DNA from: Variovorax ginsengisoli
Lineage (GTDB): Bacteria; Pseudomonadota; Gammaproteobacteria; Burkholderiales; Burkholderiaceae_C
Reading direction: 5' to 3'
DNA length: 64,000 nucleotides
Assembly (NCBI RefSeq): GCF_030486595.1
Contig: NZ_JAUJZH010000022.1
Coordinates: 1 to 64,000 of the forward strand
Within the stretch, counting starts at the first letter, position 1, and every line of letters begins with the position of its first letter. Position numbers and translations under genes: made by a program. The notes beneath the pieces were generated by a model. It saw only the letters and a list, made by a program, of their open reading frames with translations. It was not told the origin of the DNA and made no database searches. This document shows, in pieces, positions 53,638 through 62,343 of this stretch.

Positions 53638-54186
53638 ATGACGCTCGACACCGGCTTGGCCGTCGTGCTCGGCGTGGCCGTCGGCGCCCTCGCCGGCATC
53701 GTGGGCGGGGCGCTTGCGGCCTGGCGCCAGTCGAAGCTGGCGCTGGAGAAATGGTCGCGCTCGCGCGAAGACCAGCATCGCCGCGACACGCGGGAGGCGG
53801 TGGCGACCGTGGCCCGAACGCTGGCCTCTACCGCCCATTCGATGATGTGGGCCACCTTCAAGGTCCTGACCTCGGGCAAGGCGAGCCGCGAGGCGCTGGC
53901 CTCCTTCGAGGTCGAGTTCCACGGCGAGGTGGCGACCCTGGTCGGTGCCCAGATGCAGCTCGCGGCGCTCGACCACGCGCTCTACGCCCGGGTCACGCCC
54001 TACATCGGCCAGGTGATCGCCCTGGGCGGCAACACCTATGCGGCGTTGCGGGCGTCGATGGAGAAGGACCTCGACGCCGAGGACCGGCTGCGCGGCTGCA
54101 ACCAGGAGGCACTGGACCTGATCCGGGACGTGCCTACCAAGGTGGCCGGTCTGCTGGCCCCGCCGGAAGCCGCGGCGGCAGGCTAA
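53638..54186 (+). CDS. Membrane-anchored protein of unknown function
   Basis: This 182-residue protein has one N-terminal membrane helix (about residues 5-28: LAVVLGVAVGALAGIVGGALAA), then a charged helix (WRQSKLALEKWSRSREDQHRRD) and a helical domain of about 110 residues, expected on the cytoplasmic side. The beginning recalls single-helix proteins like YhcB, but I see no firm family. ATG 53638 was chosen over GTG 53629 three codons before, since AGGTGG lies better for it. It is 57 bases after the RelE gene and could be its own unit. Confidence 0.7.
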   Translation: MTLDTGLAVVLGVAVGALAGIVGGALAAWRQSKLALEKWSRSREDQHRRDTREAVATVARTLASTAHSMMWATFKVLTSGKASREALASFEVEFHGEVATLVGAQMQLAALDHALYARVTPYIGQVIALGGNTYAALRASMEKDLDAEDRLRGCNQEALDLIRDVPTKVAGLLAPPEAAAAG

Positions 54187-54422
54187 AGAACGCGCGCCCG
54201 CGGCCGATATCCATGCAGCGGGCAGCCCGGTGCCGGCCCCGCAGGTGTCGCATCCATGACGACGGCCGATCGGACAACCGAGACTTTCCTCACGCGCAGG
54301 CGATGTTTTGGCGCGCGGGAAAGCACTTCGGCGGCCTTTTCAGCCACGCTTAAGGATCGACGAAGAGACTGGTTCCGAGGCAAAGGAAAAGTCCCTTGCC
54401 CCACCGAAAAGGATCGAACGCC

Positions 54423-54713
54423 ATGAAGCCTTCCGCCGCCGCCCCCAAGCCCCTGACCCCGTCGCAGATCAAGCTCGTGCTCGAGCTGCTCGAGCTGCGG
54501 CAGCTGGCACCGAAGGAGACCGCCGCGAAGTTCGATCGGCTGGCCCGGGGCAAGACCTTTTCCGAAGCCCAGCAGGAGGCGATCGAGATCCTCTTCGCGC
54601 TCGAGGAAGACGAGATCCCCGACGCCCTGTTCGACTTCGCGGACGACGAGGCCCGCGACATCGTTCGCGACGGCCTGGCGCACGAGGCGCGACTCACGTT
54701 CGTGCGGGCCTGA
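54423..54713 (+). CDS. Small hypothetical protein
   Basis: This 96-residue protein is acidic at the C-terminus (FALEEDEIPDALFDFADDEARDIV), rich in helix, without signal, membrane part or known motif. The N-terminal half (PLTPSQIKLVLELLELRQLAPKETAAKFDRLARG) also suggests helices. ATG 54423 has AAAAGGA about ten bases upstream. Base use fits the flanking genes, so it is probably real. It ends 6 bases before the stop of the opposite DUF2889 gene. The 236 bases before it (54187-54422) hold no gene. Confidence 0.65.
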   Translation: MKPSAAAPKPLTPSQIKLVLELLELRQLAPKETAAKFDRLARGKTFSEAQQEAIEILFALEEDEIPDALFDFADDEARDIVRDGLAHEARLTFVRA

Positions 54714-54719
54714 CCCGCT

Positions 54720-55280
54720 TCAGGACGACGGCTCGTCCTCGCCCTTCGCGCGGTACCAGGTCGGATAGAACTTGGCCACCTGGGGCCCGTCGGTGGCCAA
54801 TGCGTGGCAGCCGTCGAGCTGGAAGGGCTTCTGGGTCTGCGAGACCGCGAGGTCGGCGCCCGCCAGCGTCTGCAGCACGCCGGTGGCCATGGTCCGCAGC
54901 AGCTCCGACATGTGGGTGCAGCCGCGCACGCCGCCGAACAGCCGCACGGCGGCGCGGTTGAAGCCAGGCCCCACACGCAATCCGACCAGCGCCGCATAGT
55001 CGGGCGCGATCCTGCCGCAGACCTCGTCGAACGGCGCCGCGTCGGTGGCGGCCACCGCATCGACGATCAACGCGGTGGCATCGACCGTGAGCCGCAACCA
55101 CATCGAATGGATCGGCGCCCCGCCGCGCCGCTCGCCGCCCGGAAAGCGGAAGTCGTGGGCGCGCACGTCCTCGAGGTGGCCATCGACATCCCAGAGGCCA
55201 TCGGCACGGCGATGGCCGCGGATGGTGATGGTGCGGGCGTGCACCTCGGTGCGTTCGGCGGAAGAAGGCGGCAATGGCAT
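54720..55280 (-). CDS. DUF2889 family protein
   Basis: This 186-residue soluble protein is recognised as DUF2889 by EVHARTITIRGHRRADGLWDVDGHLED at the start, HSMWLRLTVDATALIVDAVAATDAAPF, then GPGFNRAAVRLFGGVRGCTHMSELLRTMATG and a closing FYPTWYRAKGEDEPSS. Burkholderiales genomes hold such genes next to acyclic terpene or steroid type acyl-CoA genes, which is how this one lies, divergent from the AtuA-like gene. No enzyme activity is known. I took ATG 55280 although it lacks a good ribosome site. The shared regulatory pair (55320-55362) begins 40 bases upstream. Confidence 0.85.
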   Translation of the reverse strand: MPLPPSSAERTEVHARTITIRGHRRADGLWDVDGHLEDVRAHDFRFPGGERRGGAPIHSMWLRLTVDATALIVDAVAATDAAPFDEVCGRIAPDYAALVGLRVGPGFNRAAVRLFGGVRGCTHMSELLRTMATGVLQTLAGADLAVSQTQKPFQLDGCHALATDGPQVAKFYPTWYRAKGEDEPSS

Positions 55281-55319
55281 GGCAGGAGCGTCGATGATGC
55301 CATCGACGGGTAGCGCCCG

Positions 55320-55362
55320 TCTTGCGCCCAATGGCTGCGCCTCGTCAGCGAGTTGGCGCAAG
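55320..55362. promoter_or_regulatory. Shared palindromic element, copy C
   Basis: TCTTGCGCCCAATGGCTGCG (55320-55339) and, reversed, CAGCGAGTTGGCGCAAG (55346-55362): facing arms with 8 bases between the 17-bp cores. It lies between the divergent DUF2889 gene (40 bases) and the AtuA-like gene (71 bases). Confidence 0.7.
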
Positions 55363-55432
55363 CCTCGGGCGGAGCGGCTGGCTAAGCTCCTGCTCCAGCG
55401 ACACCCCGTCGACACCGAGGAGCGAGACCACC

Positions 55433-57244
55433 ATGACCACCCCCCCGACCCCGCAGAAAACCGTCCGCATCGGAGGCGCCTCCGGCTTCTGGGGCGACAG
55501 CATGGTGGCGGCGCCGCAGCTCGTGAAGCTCGGCCGGCTCGACTATCTGGTGTTCGACTTCCTGGCCGAGACCACGATGTCGATCCTGGCCTCGGCCCGG
55601 GCCAAGAAACCCGAACTCGGCTATGCCACCGACTTCGTCGACATCGCGATGAAATCCGTGTTGGCCGAGGTCAAGCGCCAGGGCATCAAGGTGGTGAGCA
55701 ATGCCGGCGGCATCAACCCCCACGGCTGCGCCGCCGCGCTGCAGGCGCTGGCCGATGCCGAAGGCGTGGCGCTGCGCATCGCGGTGGTCGAGGGCGACGA
55801 CGTCAGCACGCAGATGCCGCAGCTGCGCGAGGCCGGCACCCGCGACATGTTCACCGGCGAGGCACTGCCCGAGAAGGTGCTGAGCGCCAACGCCTACCTG
55901 GGCGCGCTGCCGATCGCGGCTGCGCTGGCGGCTGGCGCCGACGTCGTCATCACCGGGCGCTGCGTCGACAGCGCGGTCACGCTCGGGCCGCTGATGCATG
56001 AATTCGGCTGGCAGCCCGGCGACCACGACCTGCTGGCCTCGGGCAGCCTCGCGGGCCACATCATCGAGTGCGGCTGCCAGGCCACCGGCGGGCTGCACAC
56101 CGACTGGGAAGACATCCCGGACTGGGCCCACATGGGCTACCCGATCGTCGAATGCCATGCCGACGGCAGTTTCGTCGTCACCAAGCCCGAGGGCACCGGC
56201 GGCAAGGTGATCCGCGCCAACGTGGCCGAGCAGCTGCTCTACGAGATCGGCGACCCCGGGGCCTACCTGCTGCCCGACGTCAGCTGCGATTTCCGCGAGG
56301 TCGTGATCGAACAGCTCGGCGCCGACCGCGTGCGGGTGGGCCCCGCACGCGGACGCGCGCCCTCCCCCAGCTACAAGGTCTCGGCCACGCAGCTCGACGG
56401 CTTCCGGTGCGCCGGCAGCATGGTCTTCGTCGGCATCGACGCCGAGAAGAAGGCGGTACGCACCGCCGAGGCGATCATCGAGCGCACCGGCGAGATCCTG
56501 CAGCAGATGGGCCTGCCACCCTTCACCTCGACCTACATCGAGGTGATCGGCTCCGAATGGCTGTACGGCCCGCACGCGCGCACGCGGCAAGTGCGCGAGG
56601 TCACGATGCGGGTGGTCGCCAATCATCCGCAGAAGGCGGCGCTGGCGATGTTCGCGCGCGAGATCGCGCCGTCGGGCACCTCGTGGGCGCCGGGCACCAC
56701 CAGCCCCGGCGGCGGACGGCCGGCGGTGTCGCCGCTGATCAAGCCCTTCGCGTTCACGCTGGCCAAGGCCGCGGTGCCGGTGGCCTTCGTGCTCGGAGGC
56801 GAACGGCATGCGGTGGAGATTCCCGCCGATGTCGACGGCGCGGCGGCCTCGCCGGCCACCGAGCCGCCGCCCTTCGAGGAGGACGGCGGCGAGCAGGTCG
56901 AGGTTCGCCTCATCGAGCTCGCCTGGGCCCGCAGCGGCGACAAGGGCAACCTGTCGAACATCGGCCTGATCGCGCGCCGGCCGGAGTGGCTGCCGCTGCT
57001 GTGGTCGCGTGTCACGCCGCAGTTCGTCGGGGACTACTTCGCCCACTTGGTGCACGGCAAGGTCGAACGCTTCCATCTGCCCGGCATCGCATCGATGAAC
57101 CTGCTGCTGCACGATGCGCTCGATGGCGGCGGCCCGTCGTCGATGCGCATGGACCCGCTGGGCAAGGGCATGGCGCAGATGCTTCTGGATGCGACGGTGC
57201 AGGTGCCGCGGCGCGTGGCGGAGGCGGCGCGCGCGGCGCGTTGA
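55433..57244 (+). CDS. AtuA-like protein (DUF1446 plus C-terminal domain)
   Basis: This 603-residue protein joins a DUF1446 domain (about 10-450: VRIGGASGFWGDSMVAAPQLVK, SNAGGINPHGCAAAL, GADVVITGRCVDSAVTLGPL, GHIIECGCQATGG) to a small C-terminal AtuA-type domain (about 490-595: VRLIELAWARSGDKGNLSNIGLIAR, HFHLPGI-like VERFHLPGIASMNLLLHDAL). The family takes its name from atuA of acyclic terpene use in Pseudomonas, but its reaction is not settled; many members occur with acyl-CoA carboxylases. The carboxylase here is 9 kb upstream and shares the same regulatory element. ATG 55433 with GAGGAG upstream. Confidence 0.9.
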   Translation: MTTPPTPQKTVRIGGASGFWGDSMVAAPQLVKLGRLDYLVFDFLAETTMSILASARAKKPELGYATDFVDIAMKSVLAEVKRQGIKVVSNAGGINPHGCAAALQALADAEGVALRIAVVEGDDVSTQMPQLREAGTRDMFTGEALPEKVLSANAYLGALPIAAALAAGADVVITGRCVDSAVTLGPLMHEFGWQPGDHDLLASGSLAGHIIECGCQATGGLHTDWEDIPDWAHMGYPIVECHADGSFVVTKPEGTGGKVIRANVAEQLLYEIGDPGAYLLPDVSCDFREVVIEQLGADRVRVGPARGRAPSPSYKVSATQLDGFRCAGSMVFVGIDAEKKAVRTAEAIIERTGEILQQMGLPPFTSTYIEVIGSEWLYGPHARTRQVREVTMRVVANHPQKAALAMFAREIAPSGTSWAPGTTSPGGGRPAVSPLIKPFAFTLAKAAVPVAFVLGGERHAVEIPADVDGAAASPATEPPPFEEDGGEQVEVRLIELAWARSGDKGNLSNIGLIARRPEWLPLLWSRVTPQFVGDYFAHLVHGKVERFHLPGIASMNLLLHDALDGGGPSSMRMDPLGKGMAQMLLDATVQVPRRVAEAARAAR

Positions 57245-57293
57245 GCCCGGCGGCCCCATCGAATTCATCTATATGTAACGCAGGCTGCATCGA

Positions 57294-57322
57294 TTGGATA
57301 ACTAAGACTCCGCTTCTATTCT
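57294..57322 (+). promoter_or_regulatory. Possible promoter of the 2-oxoacid oxidoreductase operon
   Basis: TTGGAT (57294-57299), 17 bases and TATTCT (57317-57322) make a moderate promoter in the AT-rich 119-base gap after the AtuA-like gene. The start codon is 42 bases after the -10. The gap suggests that the oxidoreductase genes have their own transcript. Confidence 0.4.
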
Positions 57323-57363
57323 TCGTCCGCCAGCCAACAAGCCAGCCACGGAGACACGAAGAG

Positions 57364-59526
57364 ATGGAGCGATCATTCGCCGAAGAAGTCAAACGCCTTT
57401 CGCTGGGCGCCGACGAGGTATTCCACGGCGAGGGCATCCTCGCCGTCACCAAGGCGCTGCTGCAGTCGGGCGTCAGCTACATCGGCGGGTACCAGGGCGC
57501 GCCGGTCTCGCACCTGATCGACGTGCTGGGCGATGCCCGCGGCCTGCTCGACGAGCTGGGCATCTACTTCGAGAACAGCGCCTCCGAGGCCGGCGCGGCC
57601 GCGATGCTTGGCGCCTCGATCAACTACCCGGTGCGCGGTGCCGTGACCTGGAAGTCCACCGTCGGCACCAACGTGGCCTCCGACGCGCTGTCGAACCTGG
57701 CCTCGGCCGGTGTCAAGGGCGGCGCGCTGGTGATCCTCGGCGAGGACTACGGCGAAGGCTCCAGCATCATCCAGGAGCGCACCCACGCCTTCGCGATGAA
57801 GTCGCAGATGTGGCTGATGGACCCACGGCCCAACCTGACCTCGATCGTCGACGCGGTGGAGCGCAGCTTCGAGCTGTCGGAGGCCAGCCAGACGCCCGTG
57901 ATGCTGCAGTTGCGCATCCGTGCCTGCCACGTGCACGGCAGCTTCGTGTGCAAGGACAACCGCGCGCCTGCGGTGTCGACCCGCGACCTCATCGAGCGGC
58001 CCGTGTTCGACTTCGGCACCATCAACCTGCCCCCCTCGATCTACGCCCAGGAGCGCATGAAGATCGAATCGCGCTGGCCGGCGGCGCTGGACTTCATCCG
58101 CCGCGAGGGCCTCAACGAGCGCTTCGACGGCGACTGCAGCGACATCGGCCTGGTGCTGCCCGGCGGCCTCTACAACGGCACCTTGCGGGCGCTGCAGCAG
58201 CTGGGCCTGGCCGACGCCTTCGGCAACAGCCGCATCCCGCTGCAGGTCCTCAACGTGGTGTACCCGCTGGTGCCCGACGAGCTGGTGGATTTCTGCGCCG
58301 GCAAGCGCGCGGTGCTGCTGATCGAGGAAGGCCAGCCCAACTACATCGAGGATGCGCTGCACGCGATCCTGCGGCGCGCCGGCAGCGACACCACGCTGCA
58401 CGGCAAGGACATCTTCCCGATGGCCGGCGAATACACCGGTGAAGTGCTGGTGCGCGCGCTGGCCGAGTTCGTGCGGCGCTCGGCGCCCGAGGCGCTCGCG
58501 GCCGAGGGCGTGGCGCGGGTCGGCGAGGCCGCGGCGCCGCTGGCGACACTCAAGCCGCAGGCGATCGAAGCCCTCGGCATGCCGGTCCCGAACCGGCCGC
58601 CGGGCTTCTGCATCGGCTGCCCCGAGCGGCCGGTGTTCGCGGCCATCAAGCTGATCCAGAAGGACCTGGGCGCGATCCACGTCAGCGCCGACATCGGCTG
58701 CCACACCTTCGGCACCTTGCCGCCCTTCAACGTGGGCAGCACGGTGCTCGGCTACGGCCTCGGGCTCGCGAGCTCCTCGGGGGTCGGGCCGCTGATGGGC
58801 AACCGGGTCGTCAGCATCATGGGCGACGGCGGCTTCTGGCACAACGGCTTCACCAGCGGCATCGTGAACGCGGTCTACAACGCGCAGGATTCGGTGCTGG
58901 TGATCCTCAAGAACGGCTACACCTCGGCCACCGGCACGCAGGCGATCCCGTCGTCGCCGACCCAGCCGGCGGCCAAGCCGCTGACGCTGGACATCGAGGC
59001 CGCGCTCAAGGGCGTCGGCGTGGGCTGGGTGCGCAAGGTGCCCAGCTACAACGTCGGCCGCATGCGCGAGACGCTCAACGAGGCCATGACGACCGCCGAG
59101 GGCGGGCTCAAGGTCATCATCGCCGACGGCGAATGCCAGCTCGAGCGCCAGCGCCGCATCAAGCCGGTCAATGCCGCGAAGCTCAAGCGCGGCGAGCGCG
59201 TGGTGCGCACCCGCTTCGGCATCGACGACGATGTCTGCACCGGCGACCACTCGTGCATCCGCTTGTCGGGCTGCCCGTCGCTGACAGTCAAGCCGAACCC
59301 GAGCCCGCTGCGCACCGACCCGGTGGCGACGGTCAACCAGGGCTGCGTCGGCTGCGGCCTGTGCGGCGAGAACGCCCATGCCGCGATCCTTTGCCCGTCC
59401 TTCTACAAGGCCGAGATCGTGCAGAACGCCGGCACCTGGGAGCGGCTGCTGCACCGGCTGCGCAATGGCGTGATCGGGATGATGGCCGGCAAGGCGCGCA
59501 ACGACTTCGAGGCGGTGGCGGCATGA
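57364..59526 (+). CDS. Indolepyruvate-type 2-oxoacid:ferredoxin oxidoreductase, alpha-like subunit
   Basis: This 720-residue subunit carries the pyrimidine-binding domain at the start (YIGGYQGAPVSHLIDVLGD, FENSASEAGAAAMLGASINYPVRGAVTWKSTVGTN), the thiamine diphosphate motif GDGGFWHNGFTSGIVNAVYN near residue 480 and, at the C-terminus, iron-sulphur cysteines (CTGDHSCIRLSGCPSL, then CVGCGLCGENAHAAILCPSF). It decarboxylates a 2-oxoacid to the acyl-CoA and passes electrons to ferredoxin. The first cluster motif is irregular compared with the second. It forms an enzyme with the next gene, coupled by an ATGA overlap. Arylpyruvates or branched 2-oxoacids are the usual substrates; a 2-hydroxyacid oxidase at 62344 could supply one. 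ATG 57364. Confidence 0.9.
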   Translation: MERSFAEEVKRLSLGADEVFHGEGILAVTKALLQSGVSYIGGYQGAPVSHLIDVLGDARGLLDELGIYFENSASEAGAAAMLGASINYPVRGAVTWKSTVGTNVASDALSNLASAGVKGGALVILGEDYGEGSSIIQERTHAFAMKSQMWLMDPRPNLTSIVDAVERSFELSEASQTPVMLQLRIRACHVHGSFVCKDNRAPAVSTRDLIERPVFDFGTINLPPSIYAQERMKIESRWPAALDFIRREGLNERFDGDCSDIGLVLPGGLYNGTLRALQQLGLADAFGNSRIPLQVLNVVYPLVPDELVDFCAGKRAVLLIEEGQPNYIEDALHAILRRAGSDTTLHGKDIFPMAGEYTGEVLVRALAEFVRRSAPEALAAEGVARVGEAAAPLATLKPQAIEALGMPVPNRPPGFCIGCPERPVFAAIKLIQKDLGAIHVSADIGCHTFGTLPPFNVGSTVLGYGLGLASSSGVGPLMGNRVVSIMGDGGFWHNGFTSGIVNAVYNAQDSVLVILKNGYTSATGTQAIPSSPTQPAAKPLTLDIEAALKGVGVGWVRKVPSYNVGRMRETLNEAMTTAEGGLKVIIADGECQLERQRRIKPVNAAKLKRGERVVRTRFGIDDDVCTGDHSCIRLSGCPSLTVKPNPSPLRTDPVATVNQGCVGCGLCGENAHAAILCPSFYKAEIVQNAGTWERLLHRLRNGVIGMMAGKARNDFEAVAA

Positions 59527-61088
59527 GCGATTCGACCTTCCCTGGCGCCGGCCAGGGCCCGCGCATCGTCACCGTGCTGGTGGCCGCGATGGGCGGCGAA
59601 GGCGGCGGGGTGCTGGCCGACTGGCTGATCTCGGCCGCGGCCGCGCAGGACTTCCCGGTGCAGAGCACCTCGGTGCCGGGCGTGGCGCAGCGCACCGGCG
59701 CGACCAACTACTACATCGAGATCTATCCGGTGGCGCGCGCGGAGCTCGGCGGCGCGCAGCCGGTGTTCTCGCTGACGCCGAACCCGGGCGACGTCGACAT
59801 CGTCGCGGCCTCCGAACTGGTGGAAGCGGGGCGCGTGCTGCAAGGCGGCTTCGTGCATCCGCGCCGCACCACGCTGGTGGCCTCGCTGCACCGCGAGTAC
59901 GCGGTGTCCGAGAAGACCGCGATGGGCGACGGCCGCTACGAAGGCCAGCGGGTGGTCGAGGCGGCGCAGCAACTCGCCCTGCGTGCCTTCCTGTTCGACA
60001 TGCGCTCGCTGGCCTGGAAGCACGGCACGGTGATCAACACCGTGATGTTCGGCGCCATGGCCGCAAGCGGCGCGCTGCCCTTCTCGCGCGAAGCCTGCGA
60101 GCAGGCGATCCGCGCATCGGGCAAGGCGGTCGAGGCCAGCCTGAAGGGCTTCGCGGCCGGCTTCGAGCATGTGGCGGGCCGCGGTGCGGCCACCGCCGCT
60201 GCGCAGGACGCCGAAGCCAGGGCGTCGGCCGATGCCCGTGTGCGGGCGCTGCCCGAGCCGCTGCGCGCGATCGTCGGCAGCGGACTGCGGCAGGTGGCCG
60301 ACTACCAGGACGCCCGCTACGCCGACCTCTACCTGTCGCGCGTCGAGGCGCTGCGCGACATCGAACGGGCCACCGGGGGCGACTTCCCGGTGACGCGCGA
60401 GACCGCGCGCTACCTCGCGCTCTGGATGAGCTACGAGGACGTGATCCGCGTCGCCGATCTGAAGACCCGCAGCGACCGCCTGCAGCGCGTGCGCCAGGAA
60501 GTCGGCGCCAAGGCCGGCGAGCCGCTGCGGCTGACCGAATACCTCAAGCCGGGGCTCGACGAGATCTGCTCGGTGCTGCCGACGCCGGCCGCGCACTGGC
60601 TGCGACGCCGTCTGGGCCACAAGGCGAACAAGCTCAATGTAGGCCTGCACATGCGCACCGACACCGTGCTCGGCTTCGCCATGCTGTGCGGGCTGCGCGC
60701 GCTGCGGCCGCTGCGCCGCCGCACCTCGCGCTACGCAGCCGAGCAGGCCATGATCGAGCGCTGGCTCGATGCCGTCCGCCGCGCACTCGCGATCAGCCCG
60801 CGCATGGGCTACGAGCTCGCGCTGTGCGGCAACCTCGTGAAGGGCTACGGCGAGACCAGCGAACGCGGCCACCGCAACCTGGCGGGCCTGCTCGACGACA
60901 TCCAGCCGGCGCTCGCGCACGCGCCGCAGGACCCTTCGCTCGACGACGCGGCAGCGCGCGTGCGCTCGGCGCGCGCGGCAGCCCTGGACGACCCCGAAGG
61001 CCGCACGCTGGCACGCGCGCTGGGGCTCGCGCCGCCGGAGCCGAAGTCCCATCCGATCCGCATCGTCCGACGCAAGCCGGCCGGCTGA
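59523..61088 (+). CDS. Indolepyruvate-type 2-oxoacid:ferredoxin oxidoreductase, beta-like subunit
   Basis: This 521-residue partner has the gamma-type domain of 2-oxoacid oxidoreductases at the start (MGGEGGGVLADWLISAAAAQ, TSVPGVAQRTGATNYYIEI, DIVAASELVEAGRVLQGGFV) and a C-terminal helical DUF6537-like region (about 250-500: ARYLALWMSYEDVIRVADLKTR, LTEYLKPGLDEICSVLP, MGYELALCGNLVKGYGET). In many proteobacteria these parts are one chain of about 1150 residues; here the chain is split into two genes at a point where domains separate naturally, not by a mutation, as shown by the clean ATGA overlap. It binds CoA or helps catalysis. Confidence 0.9.
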   Translation: MSDSTFPGAGQGPRIVTVLVAAMGGEGGGVLADWLISAAAAQDFPVQSTSVPGVAQRTGATNYYIEIYPVARAELGGAQPVFSLTPNPGDVDIVAASELVEAGRVLQGGFVHPRRTTLVASLHREYAVSEKTAMGDGRYEGQRVVEAAQQLALRAFLFDMRSLAWKHGTVINTVMFGAMAASGALPFSREACEQAIRASGKAVEASLKGFAAGFEHVAGRGAATAAAQDAEARASADARVRALPEPLRAIVGSGLRQVADYQDARYADLYLSRVEALRDIERATGGDFPVTRETARYLALWMSYEDVIRVADLKTRSDRLQRVRQEVGAKAGEPLRLTEYLKPGLDEICSVLPTPAAHWLRRRLGHKANKLNVGLHMRTDTVLGFAMLCGLRALRPLRRRTSRYAAEQAMIERWLDAVRRALAISPRMGYELALCGNLVKGYGETSERGHRNLAGLLDDIQPALAHAPQDPSLDDAAARVRSARAAALDDPEGRTLARALGLAPPEPKSHPIRIVRRKPAG

Positions 61089-61130
61089 ACGCCCCCCGTT
61101 TTCCCTCAAGCAAGAACCACAGGAGACAAG

Positions 61131-62312
61131 ATGAAACTCGAAGCCCAACGCACCGCCCGTTTCCGCATCGGCCGCCGCGCCGCCACCGCTTGGCTGGCCG
61201 GCACCGCGCTGCTGTCCTTCGGGGGCGGCGCGCTGGCCGCCGACCCGATCAAGATCGGCGCGGTGGTCTCGGCCACCGGCCCGGCCTCGTTCCTGGGCGA
61301 TCCGCAGCAGAAGACGCTCGAGATGTACGTGAAGAAGATCAACGACGGCGGCGGCGTGCTCGGCCGCAAGCTCGAACTGGTGCTCTACGACGATGCCAGC
61401 GACGCCAACAAGGCCAACGCCTTCACGCGCCGCCTGATCATGCAGGACGAGGTCGACGTCATCCTCGGCGCATCGACCACCGGCTCCACGATGGCGATGG
61501 CGCCGCAGGCCGAGGCGGCCAAGGTGCCGCTGGTCTCGCTGGCCGCCGCCTCGGTGATCGTCGAGCCGGTCAAACCCTACGTGTTCAAGATGCCGCACTC
61601 CGACCGCATGGCGGCGCAGAAGGTGCTCGCCGAGATGAAGACGCGCGGCTTCACGCAGTTCGCGCTGCTGTCGGACACCGGCGGCTTCGGCAAGTCGGGC
61701 CGCACCGAGACCCTCAAGCTGGCCGAGGCCATGGGCATGAAGGCGGTCGAGGACCAGACCTACGGCGAGAAAGACACCGACATCACGCCGCAGCTGACGA
61801 AGATCAAGTCCTCGCCGGCACAGGCGATCCTGGTCTTCGGCACCGGCCAGGCGCCGGCGATCGTGGCGCGCAACTACCAGCAGCTGGCGATGAAGCAGCC
61901 GCTCTACACCACCCACGGGCAGGCCTCGACCGAGTTCATCCGGATCGCCGGCAAGTCCTCGGAGGGCATCCGCATGCCTTCGCCCGCGCTGCTGATCGCG
62001 TCCGCGCTGCCGGCCGCCGATCCGCAGAAGAAGGTCAGCGTCGACTACGCCAAGGAGTTCGAGACCCAGGCCAAGATGGACGTGTCGACTTTCGGCGGCT
62101 ATGCGCATGACGCGCTGTTCATGGTGGTGGACGCGGTCAAGCGCGCCGGCGGCACCGACAAGCAGAAGCTGCGCGACGCCATCGAGGCGACCAGCGGCTT
62201 CGTCGGTGTGAGCGGCATCTACAAGATGTCGCCGACCGACCACATGGGCCTGGACGTGTCGGCCTTCCGGATGGTGGAAGTCCAGGGAGGCGCGTTCAAG
62301 GAAGTTCGTTGA
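61131..62312 (+). CDS. Periplasmic binding protein of a Liv-type transporter
   Basis: This 393-residue type-I periplasmic receptor has a Sec signal (an Arg-rich start RFRIGRRAATAWLAGTALLS, cut near GALAA, residue 37), then DPIKIGAVVSATGPASFLGD, a typical first strand. It differs from the receptors at 24254 and 48774, so it binds another ligand. It sits 42 bases after the oxidoreductase and before the hydroxyacid oxidase and a livH gene, pointing to uptake of a 2-hydroxy- or 2-oxoacid, possibly an aromatic one. ATG 61131 with CAGGAG upstream. Confidence 0.92.
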   Translation: MKLEAQRTARFRIGRRAATAWLAGTALLSFGGGALAADPIKIGAVVSATGPASFLGDPQQKTLEMYVKKINDGGGVLGRKLELVLYDDASDANKANAFTRRLIMQDEVDVILGASTTGSTMAMAPQAEAAKVPLVSLAAASVIVEPVKPYVFKMPHSDRMAAQKVLAEMKTRGFTQFALLSDTGGFGKSGRTETLKLAEAMGMKAVEDQTYGEKDTDITPQLTKIKSSPAQAILVFGTGQAPAIVARNYQQLAMKQPLYTTHGQASTEFIRIAGKSSEGIRMPSPALLIASALPAADPQKKVSVDYAKEFETQAKMDVSTFGGYAHDALFMVVDAVKRAGGTDKQKLRDAIEATSGFVGVSGIYKMSPTDHMGLDVSAFRMVEVQGGAFKEVR

Positions 62313-62343
62313 GCCGGCGGCCGCCCCGGCCCCGGAGCAACGC